Of a DNA stretch of 42,605 nt, positions 8,304-16,404 are shown piece by piece. The stretch spans positions 6,865 through 49,469 of the forward strand of contig DUBH01000001.1 of the NCBI GenBank assembly GCA_012960415.1, in the 5' to 3' direction. The stretch is from Henriciella sp. (GTDB taxonomy: Bacteria; Pseudomonadota; Alphaproteobacteria; Caulobacterales; Hyphomonadaceae). Each line of letters begins with the position of its first letter. Positions within the stretch are counted from its first letter, which is position 1. The position numbers and the translations under genes are program-made. The notes under the pieces are model-generated. The model ran no database searches, had not been told where the DNA came from, and saw only the letters and a program-made list of their open reading frames with translations.

Positions 8304-9200
8304 ATGAAACCCATCGGTATCCTTGGGATTGTCGCGGCCGTCCTGGCAGCAATTGTCCTGTTCAACTCTTTCTTTATTGTCGATCAACGCAAGCAGGCAC
8401 TTCTCCTGCAAGTTGGTCGCGCCGTTGAAGCCTATAATGAACCGGGCTCTGATGAAGCGGGCCTCAAGCTTAAAATCCCGCTTTTCCAGAATGTCGTGAT
8501 GTACGACCGCCGTAACCTCGGTCTGAACGTACCTGGTATCGAGGCTTATGCGTCGAACCAGGAGCAGCTCATCGTTGACGCTTTTGTTCGCTGGCAGATC
8601 TCTGATCCACTGGCTTTCTATCAGCGCCTCAACAATGAGCGCGACGCGCGTAGCCAGCTGAGCAACTTCACCAATGCGGCGATCCGCAACGCGCTCGCTT
8701 CTCGGCTGCCTGAAGATATCATCTCCGGCCAACGTTCGGAGCTGATGGATGAGATCCGCACGAACCTCGCGGGCAATATTGCAGGCCGGGGCATCGAGAT
8801 CATCGACGTGCGTATCCGCCGCGCCGATCTTCCCGACGACGTCTCCGAGCGGGTCTTCCAGCGTATGGAAGCCACCCGGGGCCAACAGGCTGAGGAGATT
8901 CGGGCGCAAGGTGATGAGCGTGCGCAGCTCGTGCGTGCGACGGCGGAGCGCGAACGGACTGTCCTTCTGGCCGAAGCACGTCAGCAATCAGAGGAAATTC
9001 GCGGTGAGGGCGATGCCCGCCGGAATGAGATCTATGCCGAGGCCTATGAGCGTGACGCAGAATTCTTCCGCTTCTATCGCTCCCTGATCGCATGTGAGGA
9101 AGCCTTTACCGAAGGCACCCGTATTGTTGTCGGACCAAACCAGCTTGGACTTTGCAATGACTTCATCGACCAGGCACGCCAGAGCGGTTCGCGCCGCTAG
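8304..9200 (+). CDS. hflC: FtsH protease modulator HflC
   Basis: A 298-residue SPFH-domain partner of HflK. One N-terminal transmembrane helix (about residues 4-24, IGILGIVAAVLAAIVLFNSF) is followed by the periplasmic band-7 domain (FIVDQRKQALLLQVGRA) and a long charged helix (EEIRAQGDERAQLVRATAE). The C-terminal FFRFYRSLIACEEAF matches the conserved HflC end, where RSLxAY is usual. The start is three bases after hflK, giving a fixed 1:1 order. It is followed after 39 bases by the DUF2065 gene, whose start lies in a strong hairpin. Confidence 0.96.
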   Translation: MKPIGILGIVAAVLAAIVLFNSFFIVDQRKQALLLQVGRAVEAYNEPGSDEAGLKLKIPLFQNVVMYDRRNLGLNVPGIEAYASNQEQLIVDAFVRWQISDPLAFYQRLNNERDARSQLSNFTNAAIRNALASRLPEDIISGQRSELMDEIRTNLAGNIAGRGIEIIDVRIRRADLPDDVSERVFQRMEATRGQQAEEIRAQGDERAQLVRATAERERTVLLAEARQQSEEIRGEGDARRNEIYAEAYERDAEFFRFYRSLIACEEAFTEGTRIVVGPNQLGLCNDFIDQARQSGSRR

Positions 9201-9225
9201 AGCAACCGGACACGCAGTTGCAAAT

Positions 9226-9260
9226 AGCGAGGACCTGTCATGAGCTGGCAGGTCCTTGTT
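9226..9260 (+). promoter_or_regulatory. Hairpin enclosing the ribosome binding site and start codon of the DUF2065 gene
   Basis: Bases 9226-9240 can pair with 9246-9260, giving a 15-bp stem (twelve Watson-Crick and three G-U pairs) with a five-base loop TGAGC. The core is AGGACCTG with CAGGTCCT. The GAGGA ribosome binding site (9229-9233) lies in the stem and the ATG (9240-9242) at its top. Folding should block independent initiation, so translation may depend on ribosomes arriving from hflC or on an RNA-binding factor. The structure is read directly; the regulatory effect is inference. Confidence 0.6.
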
Positions 9261-9437
9261 GCTGCAGTAGGTCTATGGTTTGCGCTGGAAGGCATTCTCT
9301 ATGCGGCCGCGCCAGAGACGATGCGCCGGATGGCAGCCTGGCTGTCTTCATTGCCGCTCGACGCGGTGCGAAGTGGTGGCATCTGGTCGGCTATTCTAGG
9401 GCTTATCCTGTTCTATTGCGCGGTCCGGTTTGGTTGA
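9240..9437 (+). CDS. DUF2065 family small membrane protein
   Basis: A 65-residue protein with two hydrophobic segments (about residues 4-23 and 46-63) separated by the polar AAPETMRRMAAW stretch that is typical of DUF2065 (E. coli YjeT-like). The function is unknown, but the family is regularly found next to hflK-hflC, as here, so a role around the HflKC-FtsH complex is a reasonable inference. The start is fixed by GAGGA seven bases upstream; no other in-frame start fits. That region is enclosed in a 15-bp hairpin. degP follows after 72 bases. Confidence 0.87.
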   Translation: MSWQVLVAAVGLWFALEGILYAAAPETMRRMAAWLSSLPLDAVRSGGIWSAILGLILFYCAVRFG

Positions 9438-9509
9438 CGCGTTGCGTTCTGCCTGCGAACCGCCATAGTTCTGAAGTAACAAGAATGCATATGTGATGGA
9501 GTACGGAGT

Positions 9510-10976
9510 ATGAGACGTTTTGCGATGTCGGCCCTGGCCGGGCTTGCTGGCGCTGCCTTGCTGGCGGGTCCAGCAGGTGCGCAGCGATCGCAAGGCGGGG
9601 ATCGTGGCTCTCTATCCGACACCGTCAGCGTTATCGACCAGCAACGTGCGCCGGACTCCTTTTCTGCGCTTGCGCGCCGCCTGATGCCATCCGTCGTCAA
9701 TATCACCACCAGCCAGACGGTTGCGCCGAATGGTATGCCGGAGTTTCCGGACGGGTCTCCGCTCGAGCGTTTCAATGAATTCTTTGGCCGCGACCCTGAG
9801 GGGTTCCGGCGCGAAGGTTCGCTTGGCTCCGGCTTCGTGGTGTCCGCTGACGGCGTGATCATCACCAACAATCACGTCATCGAGAATGCTGACGAGATCA
9901 ATGTCATCTTCGCTTCTGGCCGCACGCTGCAGGCAGAACTGATCGGTACCGATGTCGAGACCGACATTGCCGTGCTGAAGGTCAAAAGCGAGACGCCGCT
10001 GCCCTTCGTCGAGTTTGCCGATAGCGACGCGGCAGAAGTCGGCGACTGGGTCATGGCGATTGGTAATCCATTCGGTTTTGGTGGTTCGGTGTCTGCGGGC
10101 ATCATCTCGGCGCGCAACCGTGACATCCAGTCGGGTCGTTATGACGATTTCATCCAGACCGATGCAGCCATCAACCGGGGCAATTCGGGTGGCCCGCTCT
10201 TTAACCTGAACGGGGAAGTTGTGGGCGTTAACACGGCTATCATCTCGCCAACGGGCGGCTCGGTCGGTCTTGGTTTTTCCATCCCGGCCAATCTGGTCGA
10301 GCAGGTTTCCACCCAGATCATCGAATACGGCAAACCGCGCCGCGGCTGGTTTGGCGTCAATGTGCAGGGCATCGATGAAGGTCTCGCCGACGCCTATGGC
10401 CTCGACAGTGCCGATGGCGTCATCATCACCAATATTGAAGATGAGGGGCCTGCTGCGTCTGCGGATTTCGAAGTGGGCGACCTGCTTCTCACCTTTGATG
10501 GCAAGATGATCGAAAACGTCCGTGGCCTCACCCGCATCGTGGCTGAAACAGAGATCGGCAAGCGCGTGCGCGTGGACCTCATCCGTGACCGCAAGCGCCG
10601 CACTGTATCGTTCGAGGTTGGCGAGCTTGCCTCAAACAATGAGTCGGAGACGCGTGAGCCGCTGCCAGAGAATGCCCTGGCGCAAAACCCGATTGGCGCA
10701 GAGCTCAAGACGATCGATGACGACGCCCGGCGCCGCTATGGCATCGCACGAGGTGTCGACGGGGTCCTCGTGAACTCGGTCGCGGCCAACGGTCCAAGCT
10801 TTGGCAAGCTGCGCAAGGGCGACGTCATTACTGAGATGGGCTTCAAGCGTGTCGCTGACCTTGAAGATGCGTATGACGCGCTCTCGCCGACGAATGCACC
10901 GCCGGGTGCGCCGCTTCTGCTGCGCGTGAACCGTTCCGGCCAGAACATGTTCTTCACCATCGATACCGATCGCTGA
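9510..10976 (+). CDS. degP: Do-family periplasmic serine endoprotease (DegP/HtrA)
   Basis: A 488-residue periplasmic protease-chaperone that degrades or refolds damaged envelope proteins. A signal peptide covers residues about 1-24 (cut after AGA). The trypsin-like domain holds the triad His122 (NNHVIE), Asp152 (TDIAVL) and Ser226 (GNSGGPL). Two PDZ domains follow, about 275-365 and 395-480. The length is close to the usual 450-500. GGAG lies upstream of the ATG. It ends the hflK-hflC-DUF2065-degP block, a common order in Proteobacteria that joins membrane and periplasmic quality control. Whether it is DegP or the paralogue DegQ/MucD cannot be decided from sequence alone. Confidence 0.95.
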   Translation: MRRFAMSALAGLAGAALLAGPAGAQRSQGGDRGSLSDTVSVIDQQRAPDSFSALARRLMPSVVNITTSQTVAPNGMPEFPDGSPLERFNEFFGRDPEGFRREGSLGSGFVVSADGVIITNNHVIENADEINVIFASGRTLQAELIGTDVETDIAVLKVKSETPLPFVEFADSDAAEVGDWVMAIGNPFGFGGSVSAGIISARNRDIQSGRYDDFIQTDAAINRGNSGGPLFNLNGEVVGVNTAIISPTGGSVGLGFSIPANLVEQVSTQIIEYGKPRRGWFGVNVQGIDEGLADAYGLDSADGVIITNIEDEGPAASADFEVGDLLLTFDGKMIENVRGLTRIVAETEIGKRVRVDLIRDRKRRTVSFEVGELASNNESETREPLPENALAQNPIGAELKTIDDDARRRYGIARGVDGVLVNSVAANGPSFGKLRKGDVITEMGFKRVADLEDAYDALSPTNAPPGAPLLLRVNRSGQNMFFTIDTDR

Positions 10977-11082
10977 GAGCCGTCTGAATTGATCGCCCAG
11001 TGCTTGCTTTACGCCGCTTGCAAATCACACTCCTATGTCAATCGAGGGGGCATGGCGGTCAGTCGATCAGGAGCACGAATGC

Positions 11083-11472
11083 ATGGCGATGAGCGAAAGA
11101 GAAGCCCTCAATTTGTGGCGCCGCGCGCTGTCATCCTATGTCCGTATCTCTGACGGTGACCTGACCGCGCGCCAGCAAGCGATCCTGATGACAGTTGCCC
11201 TGTCCGCCGGCCCGCATACGATCCGCGGCCTCGCAGCGGATCTCGAACTGGCAAAACCCGCCGTTACCCGGGCCGTGGATGCGCTTGAAAAACTGGGCTT
11301 CGTACGCCGCCGCCGTGATGAGCATGACCTTCGCAGTGTGATCATCGAACGCACCGTCGAGGGCATGACCTGGCTGCGTGAATTTGCAGAACTGGTCATT
11401 GCTGCTGAGGCAGGCGAGGAGCGTAAATCTCCAGAGGGCTCTAAACCACTGGACAAGGATGTCGCGGCCTGA
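11083..11472 (+). CDS. MarR-family winged-helix transcriptional regulator
   Basis: A 129-residue DNA-binding protein. The winged helix-turn-helix covers about residues 30-95: HTIRGLAADLELAKPAVTRA is the helix-turn-helix and LGFVRRRRDEHDLRS the wing with the conserved Asp-x-Arg-Ser. The frame is open to 11035, but AGGAG at 11068-11072 points to the ATG at 11083 (a second ATG at 11089 is also possible). It ends 13 bases before the NlpC/P60 gene in the same direction, so the two are likely co-transcribed and it may regulate that operon. The ligand is unknown. Confidence 0.85.
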   Translation: MAMSEREALNLWRRALSSYVRISDGDLTARQQAILMTVALSAGPHTIRGLAADLELAKPAVTRAVDALEKLGFVRRRRDEHDLRSVIIERTVEGMTWLREFAELVIAAEAGEERKSPEGSKPLDKDVAA

Positions 11473-11485
11473 TTGAGGTGGCGCT

Positions 11486-12337
11486 GTGCCGTATTTTTCT
11501 GATCCAAGACTGACGCCGCCCAGACGCGGCCGGGGCCTGCGTATGCAAGTATCGGCAGGTGTTGCCGCGCTTCGTGATGCCCCGCGCCCCGACGCAGAGA
11601 TGGTGACACAGGCGCTGCATGGTGAGACGGTCATCCTGTTCGGCGAAGAGGGTGAGTTTGGCTTGGTGCAGATGGAGCGCGACCGCTATGTCGGCTGGAC
11701 ACTCATGGATGCGCTGTCTGCGCCCGTATCAGAGCCAACCCACCGCGTCAGCGCTTTGCGGACCTATGCTTATTCACAGCCGCACCTCAAGTCGGCGCCC
11801 TTCGGGCTGATCTCCATGGGCAGCGCGGTCACCGTGACCAGCGAAGAGAACGGATTCCTCAAGACGACGCGAGGCGGCTGGCTAACGAAGGGGCATGTGC
11901 AGCCAATCGACAGCTTTGCAGACGACCCAGCCGACGTTGCGCTTCGCTTCCTCCACTCACCTTATCTATGGGGCGGTTGCGAGAGCTTGGGTCTCGATTG
12001 TACCGGACTTACGCGGGCGGCGTTCCTTGCCTGCGGCGTCACCCTGCCGCGTGACAGCGATATGCAGTTTTCCTGGTGCGGTGAGGCTGTTGCTGACTGG
12101 AACGCGCCGGGCGCCCTCAAGCGCAACGATCTTGTTTTCTGGAAGGGCCATGTCGGCATCATGCTGGACGATAAGATGCTGCTTCACGCCAATGGCTATC
12201 ACATGGCCGTGGCGACCGAGCCGCTTCTCATGGCAATTCCGCGTATCGCAAAAGAATACGGCGAGCCCAAAGGGGCCCGCCGCATCGATATCTCGAAAGA
12301 ACGGGGCAGGGTGCCAGACTGGCTGGCGACCAACTAA
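11486..12337 (+). CDS. NlpC/P60 family peptidase with N-terminal SH3-like domains
   Basis: A 283-residue cysteine peptidase. Residues about 20-140 form two bacterial SH3-like domains. The NlpC/P60 domain has the nucleophile Cys172 in LDCTGLTRAA, His222 in KGHVGIML and a third polar position at His234. It lacks a signal peptide, so it probably works in the cytoplasm. It resembles the gamma-D-glutamyl-diaminopimelate endopeptidases (dipeptidyl-peptidase VI type) that recycle murein peptides; the exact bond is inference. It starts with GTG after GAGGTG and follows the MarR gene closely. It converges with the cytochrome gene, twelve bases apart. Confidence 0.88.
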   Translation: MPYFSDPRLTPPRRGRGLRMQVSAGVAALRDAPRPDAEMVTQALHGETVILFGEEGEFGLVQMERDRYVGWTLMDALSAPVSEPTHRVSALRTYAYSQPHLKSAPFGLISMGSAVTVTSEENGFLKTTRGGWLTKGHVQPIDSFADDPADVALRFLHSPYLWGGCESLGLDCTGLTRAAFLACGVTLPRDSDMQFSWCGEAVADWNAPGALKRNDLVFWKGHVGIMLDDKMLLHANGYHMAVATEPLLMAIPRIAKEYGEPKGARRIDISKERGRVPDWLATN

Positions 12338-12349
12338 GCCCGACCGAAC

Positions 12350-13177
12350 CTATTCCTCGGTTTCGCTCGCCGCTTCAGCCTCTTCGGCTTCTGGTGCCAG
12401 TTCGACTTCGCTGACATTGCCTTCAGCAACAGAGTCCTGGTCGTTCACAACATCCTGGGTCTCGATCTCGCCGGTGGCTTGCGTCGGTGCGTCTTCAACC
12501 GCTTCAGCGTCCAGCGTTGCGTCGACAGCGTCGCCCTCAGTCGCTTCGCCCTCTGCAGGTGCTTCACCTTCAGCGCCTTCTTCCTCTTCAGGGAGCGGTT
12601 CCGGGAATGCCGGAGCGCCCGGGGTGTTCTGTGCGAGGTAAGCGATTACGTCTGCGCGTTCATCATCACGGCGCAGGCCCGCAAAGGCCATCGAGGTGCC
12701 GCGGATGTAGGAAGACGGATTCTCGAGCCAGGCGTCGATGTTCTCATAGTTCCAGACTTCGCCGGACGTTGCCTGCATGGCTGAGGAATAGCCAAAGCTC
12801 GCAGAATGCGCATGGCTCGCGCCGATGATCGCGTGCAGATTCGGGCCCGTACCGTTGGCGCCGCCCTGTTCAATTGTGTGACAGGTCGAGCACTTTGCCT
12901 TGAATGCGCGCTCACCAGAAGTCGGGTCCGCCGCGGCGAGAAGGGCGCCGAGGTCATAAACTTCTTCTTCAGCCGCGCCTGCGCCCCCGGTCTCGGCAAT
13001 TTCGGTGTAGTAGGCAAAACGGCTTTGCGCCCATTCATTCAGGCTGTGATCTTCTTCGCCATGATGGCCGCCTTCGCCAGACGAGAAGACCATGCCGGAC
13101 AGCGTCTGCAGGCCCATCACGACGAGCACAACAGCCAGAAGTGCACCAAATACCTTGTTCCAGAAGAGATCGCCCAT
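12350..13177 (-). CDS. Membrane-anchored class I cytochrome c with long acidic C-terminal tail
   Basis: A 275-residue protein. An uncleaved-looking N-terminal helix (about residues 9-29) anchors it to the membrane. The cytochrome domain spans about 80-185, with haem motif CSTCH at 96-100 and the likely axial Met163 in RGTSMAFAG. It resembles cytochrome c552/CycM-type anchored cytochromes that pass electrons from the bc1 complex to terminal oxidases. After residue 190 comes an 85-residue tail very rich in Glu, Ala, Asp and Thr with no positive residues that I can find; it is not part of the standard domain. An internal GTG is unlikely as start because the anchor begins at 13177. Confidence 0.9.
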   Translation of the reverse strand: MGDLFWNKVFGALLAVVLVVMGLQTLSGMVFSSGEGGHHGEEDHSLNEWAQSRFAYYTEIAETGGAGAAEEEVYDLGALLAAADPTSGERAFKAKCSTCHTIEQGGANGTGPNLHAIIGASHAHSASFGYSSAMQATSGEVWNYENIDAWLENPSSYIRGTSMAFAGLRRDDERADVIAYLAQNTPGAPAFPEPLPEEEEGAEGEAPAEGEATEGDAVDATLDAEAVEDAPTQATGEIETQDVVNDQDSVAEGNVSEVELAPEAEEAEAASETEE

Positions 13178-13413
13178 CGGGATCGTCCTTGTATCTTTGC
13201 CAGTCTTTGCGCGCCTTCTGGCACGCTATCGAGTCGCTGGCAATATAACCGGATGTGTTGCGGGATGCGTAGGTAAATACAGCGGCGAATAGGCGCAGGT
13301 ACTCTGCCAGCCGGGCGGGTTGCCAAGCGGCAGGACTTGCAAATTGCCTGCGCCTCCCGCATGGCAGGCCGCTCTTTCTGACAAGAGTTGGGCATCTGGA
13401 CGAGGAACAGGCA

Positions 13414-14265
13414 ATGGACACGCGGCAAGGACGAATAGCCTATCAGGGTGAACCGGGCGCAAACTCCCACATCGCCTGCAACGAGACCCATCCCGGCATG
13501 GAGCCGGTGGCCTGCAAGACGTTTGAGGACGTGTTGTCGCTGGTTGAGCGCGGCGACGCCGATCTTGCCATGATCCCGGTCGAGAACACGATTGCGGGGC
13601 GCGTCGGTGACATTCACCACCTGCTGCCGGGCACGACACTGCACATCATTGCCGAGCATTTCATGCCGATCCGCTTCCAGCTTATGGCTCTGCCGGGGGT
13701 GGAACTGTCAGAGGTGAAGCAGGCGCATTCTCACATCATGGCGCTTGGTCAGTGCCGCGCTTTCATGCGCGAACACGGGATTGAACCCATTGTGGCCGCA
13801 GATACCGCCGGTGCAGCGCGGATCGTGAAGGAGCTGGGTGAGCGGACGACGGCGGCGATCGCGCCAGAGCTGGCTGCAGAGGTCTATGGCCTCAACATCC
13901 TTGCCCGAGACATTGAAGACGCCGAGCATAACACGACCCGTTTCGTCATCATGGCGCCAGAACCTCTGGAGCATGAGGATGTTGGCGAAGACGCGGTCAC
14001 GTCATTCCTGTTCCAAGTCCGCAACATTCCAGCTGCGCTCTACAAGGCAATGGGCGGGTTCGCGACCAATGGCGTGAACATGACCAAGCTCGAGAGCTAC
14101 CAGATCGATGGCTCATTCACGGCAACGCAATTCTATGCCGAGATCGAAGGCCATCCTGATGAGCGCCGTGTGCAGCTGGCCCTCGAGGAGCTGGGCTTCT
14201 TCTCCACCTCGCTGAAGATCATGGGCGTGTTTCCGGCCAGCGCTGCGCGGTATGCAAACCGCTAG
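13414..14265 (+). CDS. pheA: Prephenate dehydratase
   Basis: It converts prephenate to phenylpyruvate in phenylalanine synthesis. The 283-residue protein is the stand-alone form without chorismate mutase. The catalytic domain spans about 6-180, with the conserved TTRF at residues 174-177 and IPVENTIAGRV at 54-64. The C-terminal ACT domain (about 195-275) holds the Phe-sensing motif, here NGVNMTKLESY, indicating feedback inhibition. GAGGA precedes the ATG. The 236 bases upstream, shared with the divergent cytochrome gene, show no Phe-rich leader peptide. Confidence 0.96.
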   Translation: MDTRQGRIAYQGEPGANSHIACNETHPGMEPVACKTFEDVLSLVERGDADLAMIPVENTIAGRVGDIHHLLPGTTLHIIAEHFMPIRFQLMALPGVELSEVKQAHSHIMALGQCRAFMREHGIEPIVAADTAGAARIVKELGERTTAAIAPELAAEVYGLNILARDIEDAEHNTTRFVIMAPEPLEHEDVGEDAVTSFLFQVRNIPAALYKAMGGFATNGVNMTKLESYQIDGSFTATQFYAEIEGHPDERRVQLALEELGFFSTSLKIMGVFPASAARYANR

Positions 14266-14280
14266 AGCCGGCACCCAGAC

Positions 14281-15210
14281 CTAGTGCTTCCAGACGATCT
14301 CGCTGTCGGTGTAGCCTTGGAAATAGAGGGCAGCGGTCAGGTCCGTGACAGCAATGGCGCAGTCTGAGGCGGCGGCGACGACCGGCTTTGCGCGATAGGC
14401 AATACCGAGGCCGGCCGCTTCAATCATGGCGAGGTCATTCGCACCGTCGCCCATGGCCAGTGCGTCGGACGCCGACAGGTCCAGCGCAGCGGCCTGCTCA
14501 TTGAGCGCGGCCAGCTTTGCCTCCCGGCCGAGGATGGGCTCAGCCACCTTGCCCGTCAGTGTATTGCCATCATCAAGCAGGGTGTTGCCGCGATGGGTGT
14601 CAAAACCTGCCGCTTCGCCGATGCGCGAGGTGAAATAGGTGAAGCCGCCGGAGACAAGCATCGCGTGGGCGCCTTTGGCTTTCATGGTCGCGACCAGCGT
14701 CTTGGCGCCCGGCATGAGCGTGATGCGCTCACGGTAGCACTGGTCCAGACGTGACAGGTCTAGCCCGGCCAGTTTGCCGACGCGTTCGCGCAAGGCTGAT
14801 TCAAACTCAAGCTCGCCGCGCATCGCACGTTCGGTAATCGCTGAAATCTCTGCCTTCAGGCCTGCAAAGTCGGCCAGCTCGTCGAGACATTCCTGCTGGA
14901 TGATGGTCGAATCCATGTCGCAGATCAGCAGGTTTTTGCGCCGGTCGTTCGTACTGGACACGCAGACATCGGCATCGCCCTTGAAGGCTGCTTCGAGCAC
15001 CTCGCGCACCTTCTGCGCATCTGCGAAATTTCCTGCTTGCTCGACTGCGGTGAACTCACGCTCGCCGCTCAGCATGCGGACGGGTGCTTTTTCGCCCTGA
15101 TCGGCTGCTGCCAGCGCTTTTTCCAGCCGGTCGCCAATCTGCTGCAAGCTTTTGTCGGCGCGGGCGACAACAACCGCGACATGACTAAAATCCGTGGTTT
15201 TTCTGTCCAT
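14281..15210 (-). CDS. serB: Phosphoserine phosphatase
   Basis: It makes L-serine from phosphoserine, the last step of serine synthesis. The protein has 309 residues. An ACT-like N-terminal region (about 1-85) precedes the HAD phosphatase domain. Catalytic Asp98 and Asp100 lie in CDMDSTII; motif II is VSGGFTYF and motif IV is MGDGANDLAM. AAGGA lies eight bases before the ATG. It converges with pheA (15 bases between stops) and diverges from miaA (51 bases between starts). Length and order match the long, regulatory-domain form of SerB. Confidence 0.96.
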   Translation of the reverse strand: MDRKTTDFSHVAVVVARADKSLQQIGDRLEKALAAADQGEKAPVRMLSGEREFTAVEQAGNFADAQKVREVLEAAFKGDADVCVSSTNDRRKNLLICDMDSTIIQQECLDELADFAGLKAEISAITERAMRGELEFESALRERVGKLAGLDLSRLDQCYRERITLMPGAKTLVATMKAKGAHAMLVSGGFTYFTSRIGEAAGFDTHRGNTLLDDGNTLTGKVAEPILGREAKLAALNEQAAALDLSASDALAMGDGANDLAMIEAAGLGIAYRAKPVVAAASDCAIAVTDLTAALYFQGYTDSEIVWKH

Positions 15211-15261
15211 AGGCGCGGTCCTTACTTAACGTTCACGTCCAAAGTCCTTACGTCTAAACGC

Positions 15262-16191
15262 ATGAAACCCGCTATCTTGATCCATGGACCGACTGCAAGT
15301 GGAAAAACGGCGCTCTCTATCGCCGTTGCCCGCAAGTATGATGGCGAGATCGTCAATGCCGATTCGATGCAGGTTTATGATCGTCTGAATGTAATTTCGG
15401 CGCGTCCGACTGAAGAAGAGATGGAAGGTGTGCCGCACCATCTGTTCGGGCACGTGCCGGTGGCAACCCGCTATTCCACCGGTGAGTGGCTGGAACAGGC
15501 GCGCAAGGTCATCGAAGATATACAGAAGCGCGGAAAGACGGCTGTCGTGGTTGGGGGGACAGGGCTTTACCTGCTGTCGCTGACGGAGGGGCTGTCAGAC
15601 ATTCCGCCCGTGCCCGAAGATGTCCGCCACGAAGTGCTGGAGATTGCCAAGACAGATGGGCTGCGCGGCCTCAAGATCCGCCTTCAGGTGGTCGACCCCG
15701 ATGCGGCGACGCGTATCGATGACAATGACCGCCAGCGCCTGACCCGCGCCTACGAAGTGTGGCTCGCGACGGGGCGCTCTCTCACCAGCTTCCAGAACAA
15801 CAAGACGAATGCCGTGCTCAACCCGGATGAGTGGCTGGGCGTTGCCCTGACGCCGCCGCGGGCAAAGCTCTATGCGCGGATCGACCGCCGGTTCGAAGGC
15901 ATGTTGATGGAAGGGGCCATGGAAGAGGCGCGGGAACTGGACCGTCTCGGTCTCAGCCCGGAACTGCCTGCCATGAAAGCGCACGGCATGCCGTGGCTGA
16001 CAGCCTTTATCCGCGGTGAAATCGATTCCGCGACGGCGGCCGAAAATGCAAAGCGCGACACGCGGCGCTATGCCAAGCGTCAGTTCACCTGGATCGGCCG
16101 GCAATTCCCGTTCTGGCCGCGCATTCCCTCTACGGAAATCGCAACGCGCATTAGGGTGATTTCTGCCCTCTATAGAGAGGTTGACCGTTAG
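15262..16191 (+). CDS. miaA: tRNA dimethylallyltransferase
   Basis: It adds a dimethylallyl group to A37 of tRNAs that read codons beginning with U. The 309-residue protein begins at the P-loop strand; Walker A GPTASGKT is at residues 9-16, followed by VNADSMQVYDRL (substrate-binding Asp) and GGTGLYL. The frame is open upstream to 15037, overlapping serB, but the fold starts at 15262. There is no Shine-Dalgarno before this ATG, so the mRNA may be leaderless. The upstream gap contains GTCCTTAC twice (15218-15225 and 15244-15251). The end of this gene carries the likely ilvB promoter. Confidence 0.95.
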   Translation: MKPAILIHGPTASGKTALSIAVARKYDGEIVNADSMQVYDRLNVISARPTEEEMEGVPHHLFGHVPVATRYSTGEWLEQARKVIEDIQKRGKTAVVVGGTGLYLLSLTEGLSDIPPVPEDVRHEVLEIAKTDGLRGLKIRLQVVDPDAATRIDDNDRQRLTRAYEVWLATGRSLTSFQNNKTNAVLNPDEWLGVALTPPRAKLYARIDRRFEGMLMEGAMEEARELDRLGLSPELPAMKAHGMPWLTAFIRGEIDSATAAENAKRDTRRYAKRQFTWIGRQFPFWPRIPSTEIATRIRVISALYREVDR

Positions 16192-16209
16192 GCTGAGGCA
16201 CGTTATTGC
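16181..16209 (+). promoter_or_regulatory. Candidate sigma-70 promoter for the ilv leader
   Basis: TTGACC at 16181-16186, a 17-base spacer and TATTGC at 16204-16209 form a plausible -35/-10 pair overlapping the end of miaA. Transcription would begin near 16216, just upstream of the leader-peptide ribosome binding site at 16225. The -35 matches five of six consensus bases; the -10 is weaker. Confidence 0.5.
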
Positions 16210-16235
16210 GGCATTATCAGTTTAAGGAAACAGTT

Positions 16236-16274
16236 TTGCGCAATCAGGACGTCGTCGTACTTATCAGCCCGTGA
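16236..16274 (+). CDS. ilvB leader peptide (attenuator, Val/Leu/Ile codons)
   Basis: A 12-codon reading frame beginning with TTG encodes (M)RNQDVVVLISP. Five consecutive codons (16251-16265) read Val-Val-Val-Leu-Ile, exactly the end products of the pathway encoded downstream. AGGA at 16225-16228 lies seven bases before the TTG. The stop (16272-16274) is followed at once by a hairpin and then a terminator-like stem. This is the classic layout of a ribosome-mediated attenuator. The TTG start is the weak point; there is no ATG or GTG in this frame between the preceding stop at 16194 and the leader. Confidence 0.65.
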   Translation: MRNQDVVVLISP

Positions 16275-16294
16275 CCGGCATCATCAGATGTCGG
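16275..16294 (+). promoter_or_regulatory. Hairpin directly after the ilv leader stop codon
   Basis: CCGGCATC (16275-16282) pairs with GATGTCGG (16287-16294) around the loop ATCA, with one G-U pair. It sits where a ribosome stalled on the Val/Leu/Ile codons would begin to affect folding. It may act as the pause or protector hairpin of the attenuator. I could not identify by eye the antiterminator pairing. Confidence 0.5.
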
Positions 16295-16310
16295 CGCGGG
16301 TGCGCATGGA

Positions 16311-16338
16311 AGGGTCTCCAAGGAGGCCCTTTTCTTTT
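16311..16338 (+). terminator. Attenuator terminator upstream of ilvB
   Basis: AGGGTCTCC (16311-16319) can pair with GGAGGCCCT (16322-16330), with one T-G pair; the central pairs would open to give a usable loop. The stem is followed by TTTCTTTT (16331-16338). It lies 67 bases before the ilvB ATG and after the leader peptide, as expected for an intrinsic terminator used in attenuation. Confidence 0.65.
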
Positions 16339-16404
16339 GCGCCCCGGGCAGAGCAGGTAGGATTGATCAACTGGGACACAGGACAGGCAGACAGGAACAG
16401 GTAA

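Noticed and set aside
15218-15251. Direct repeat GTCCTTAC (twice) between serB and miaA as a regulator site
   Set aside because: Eight bases, only two copies, no symmetry; too little to support a call.
15037-15261. An N-terminal extension of miaA
   Set aside because: It overlaps serB on the other strand; the P-loop starts right after the ATG at 15262.
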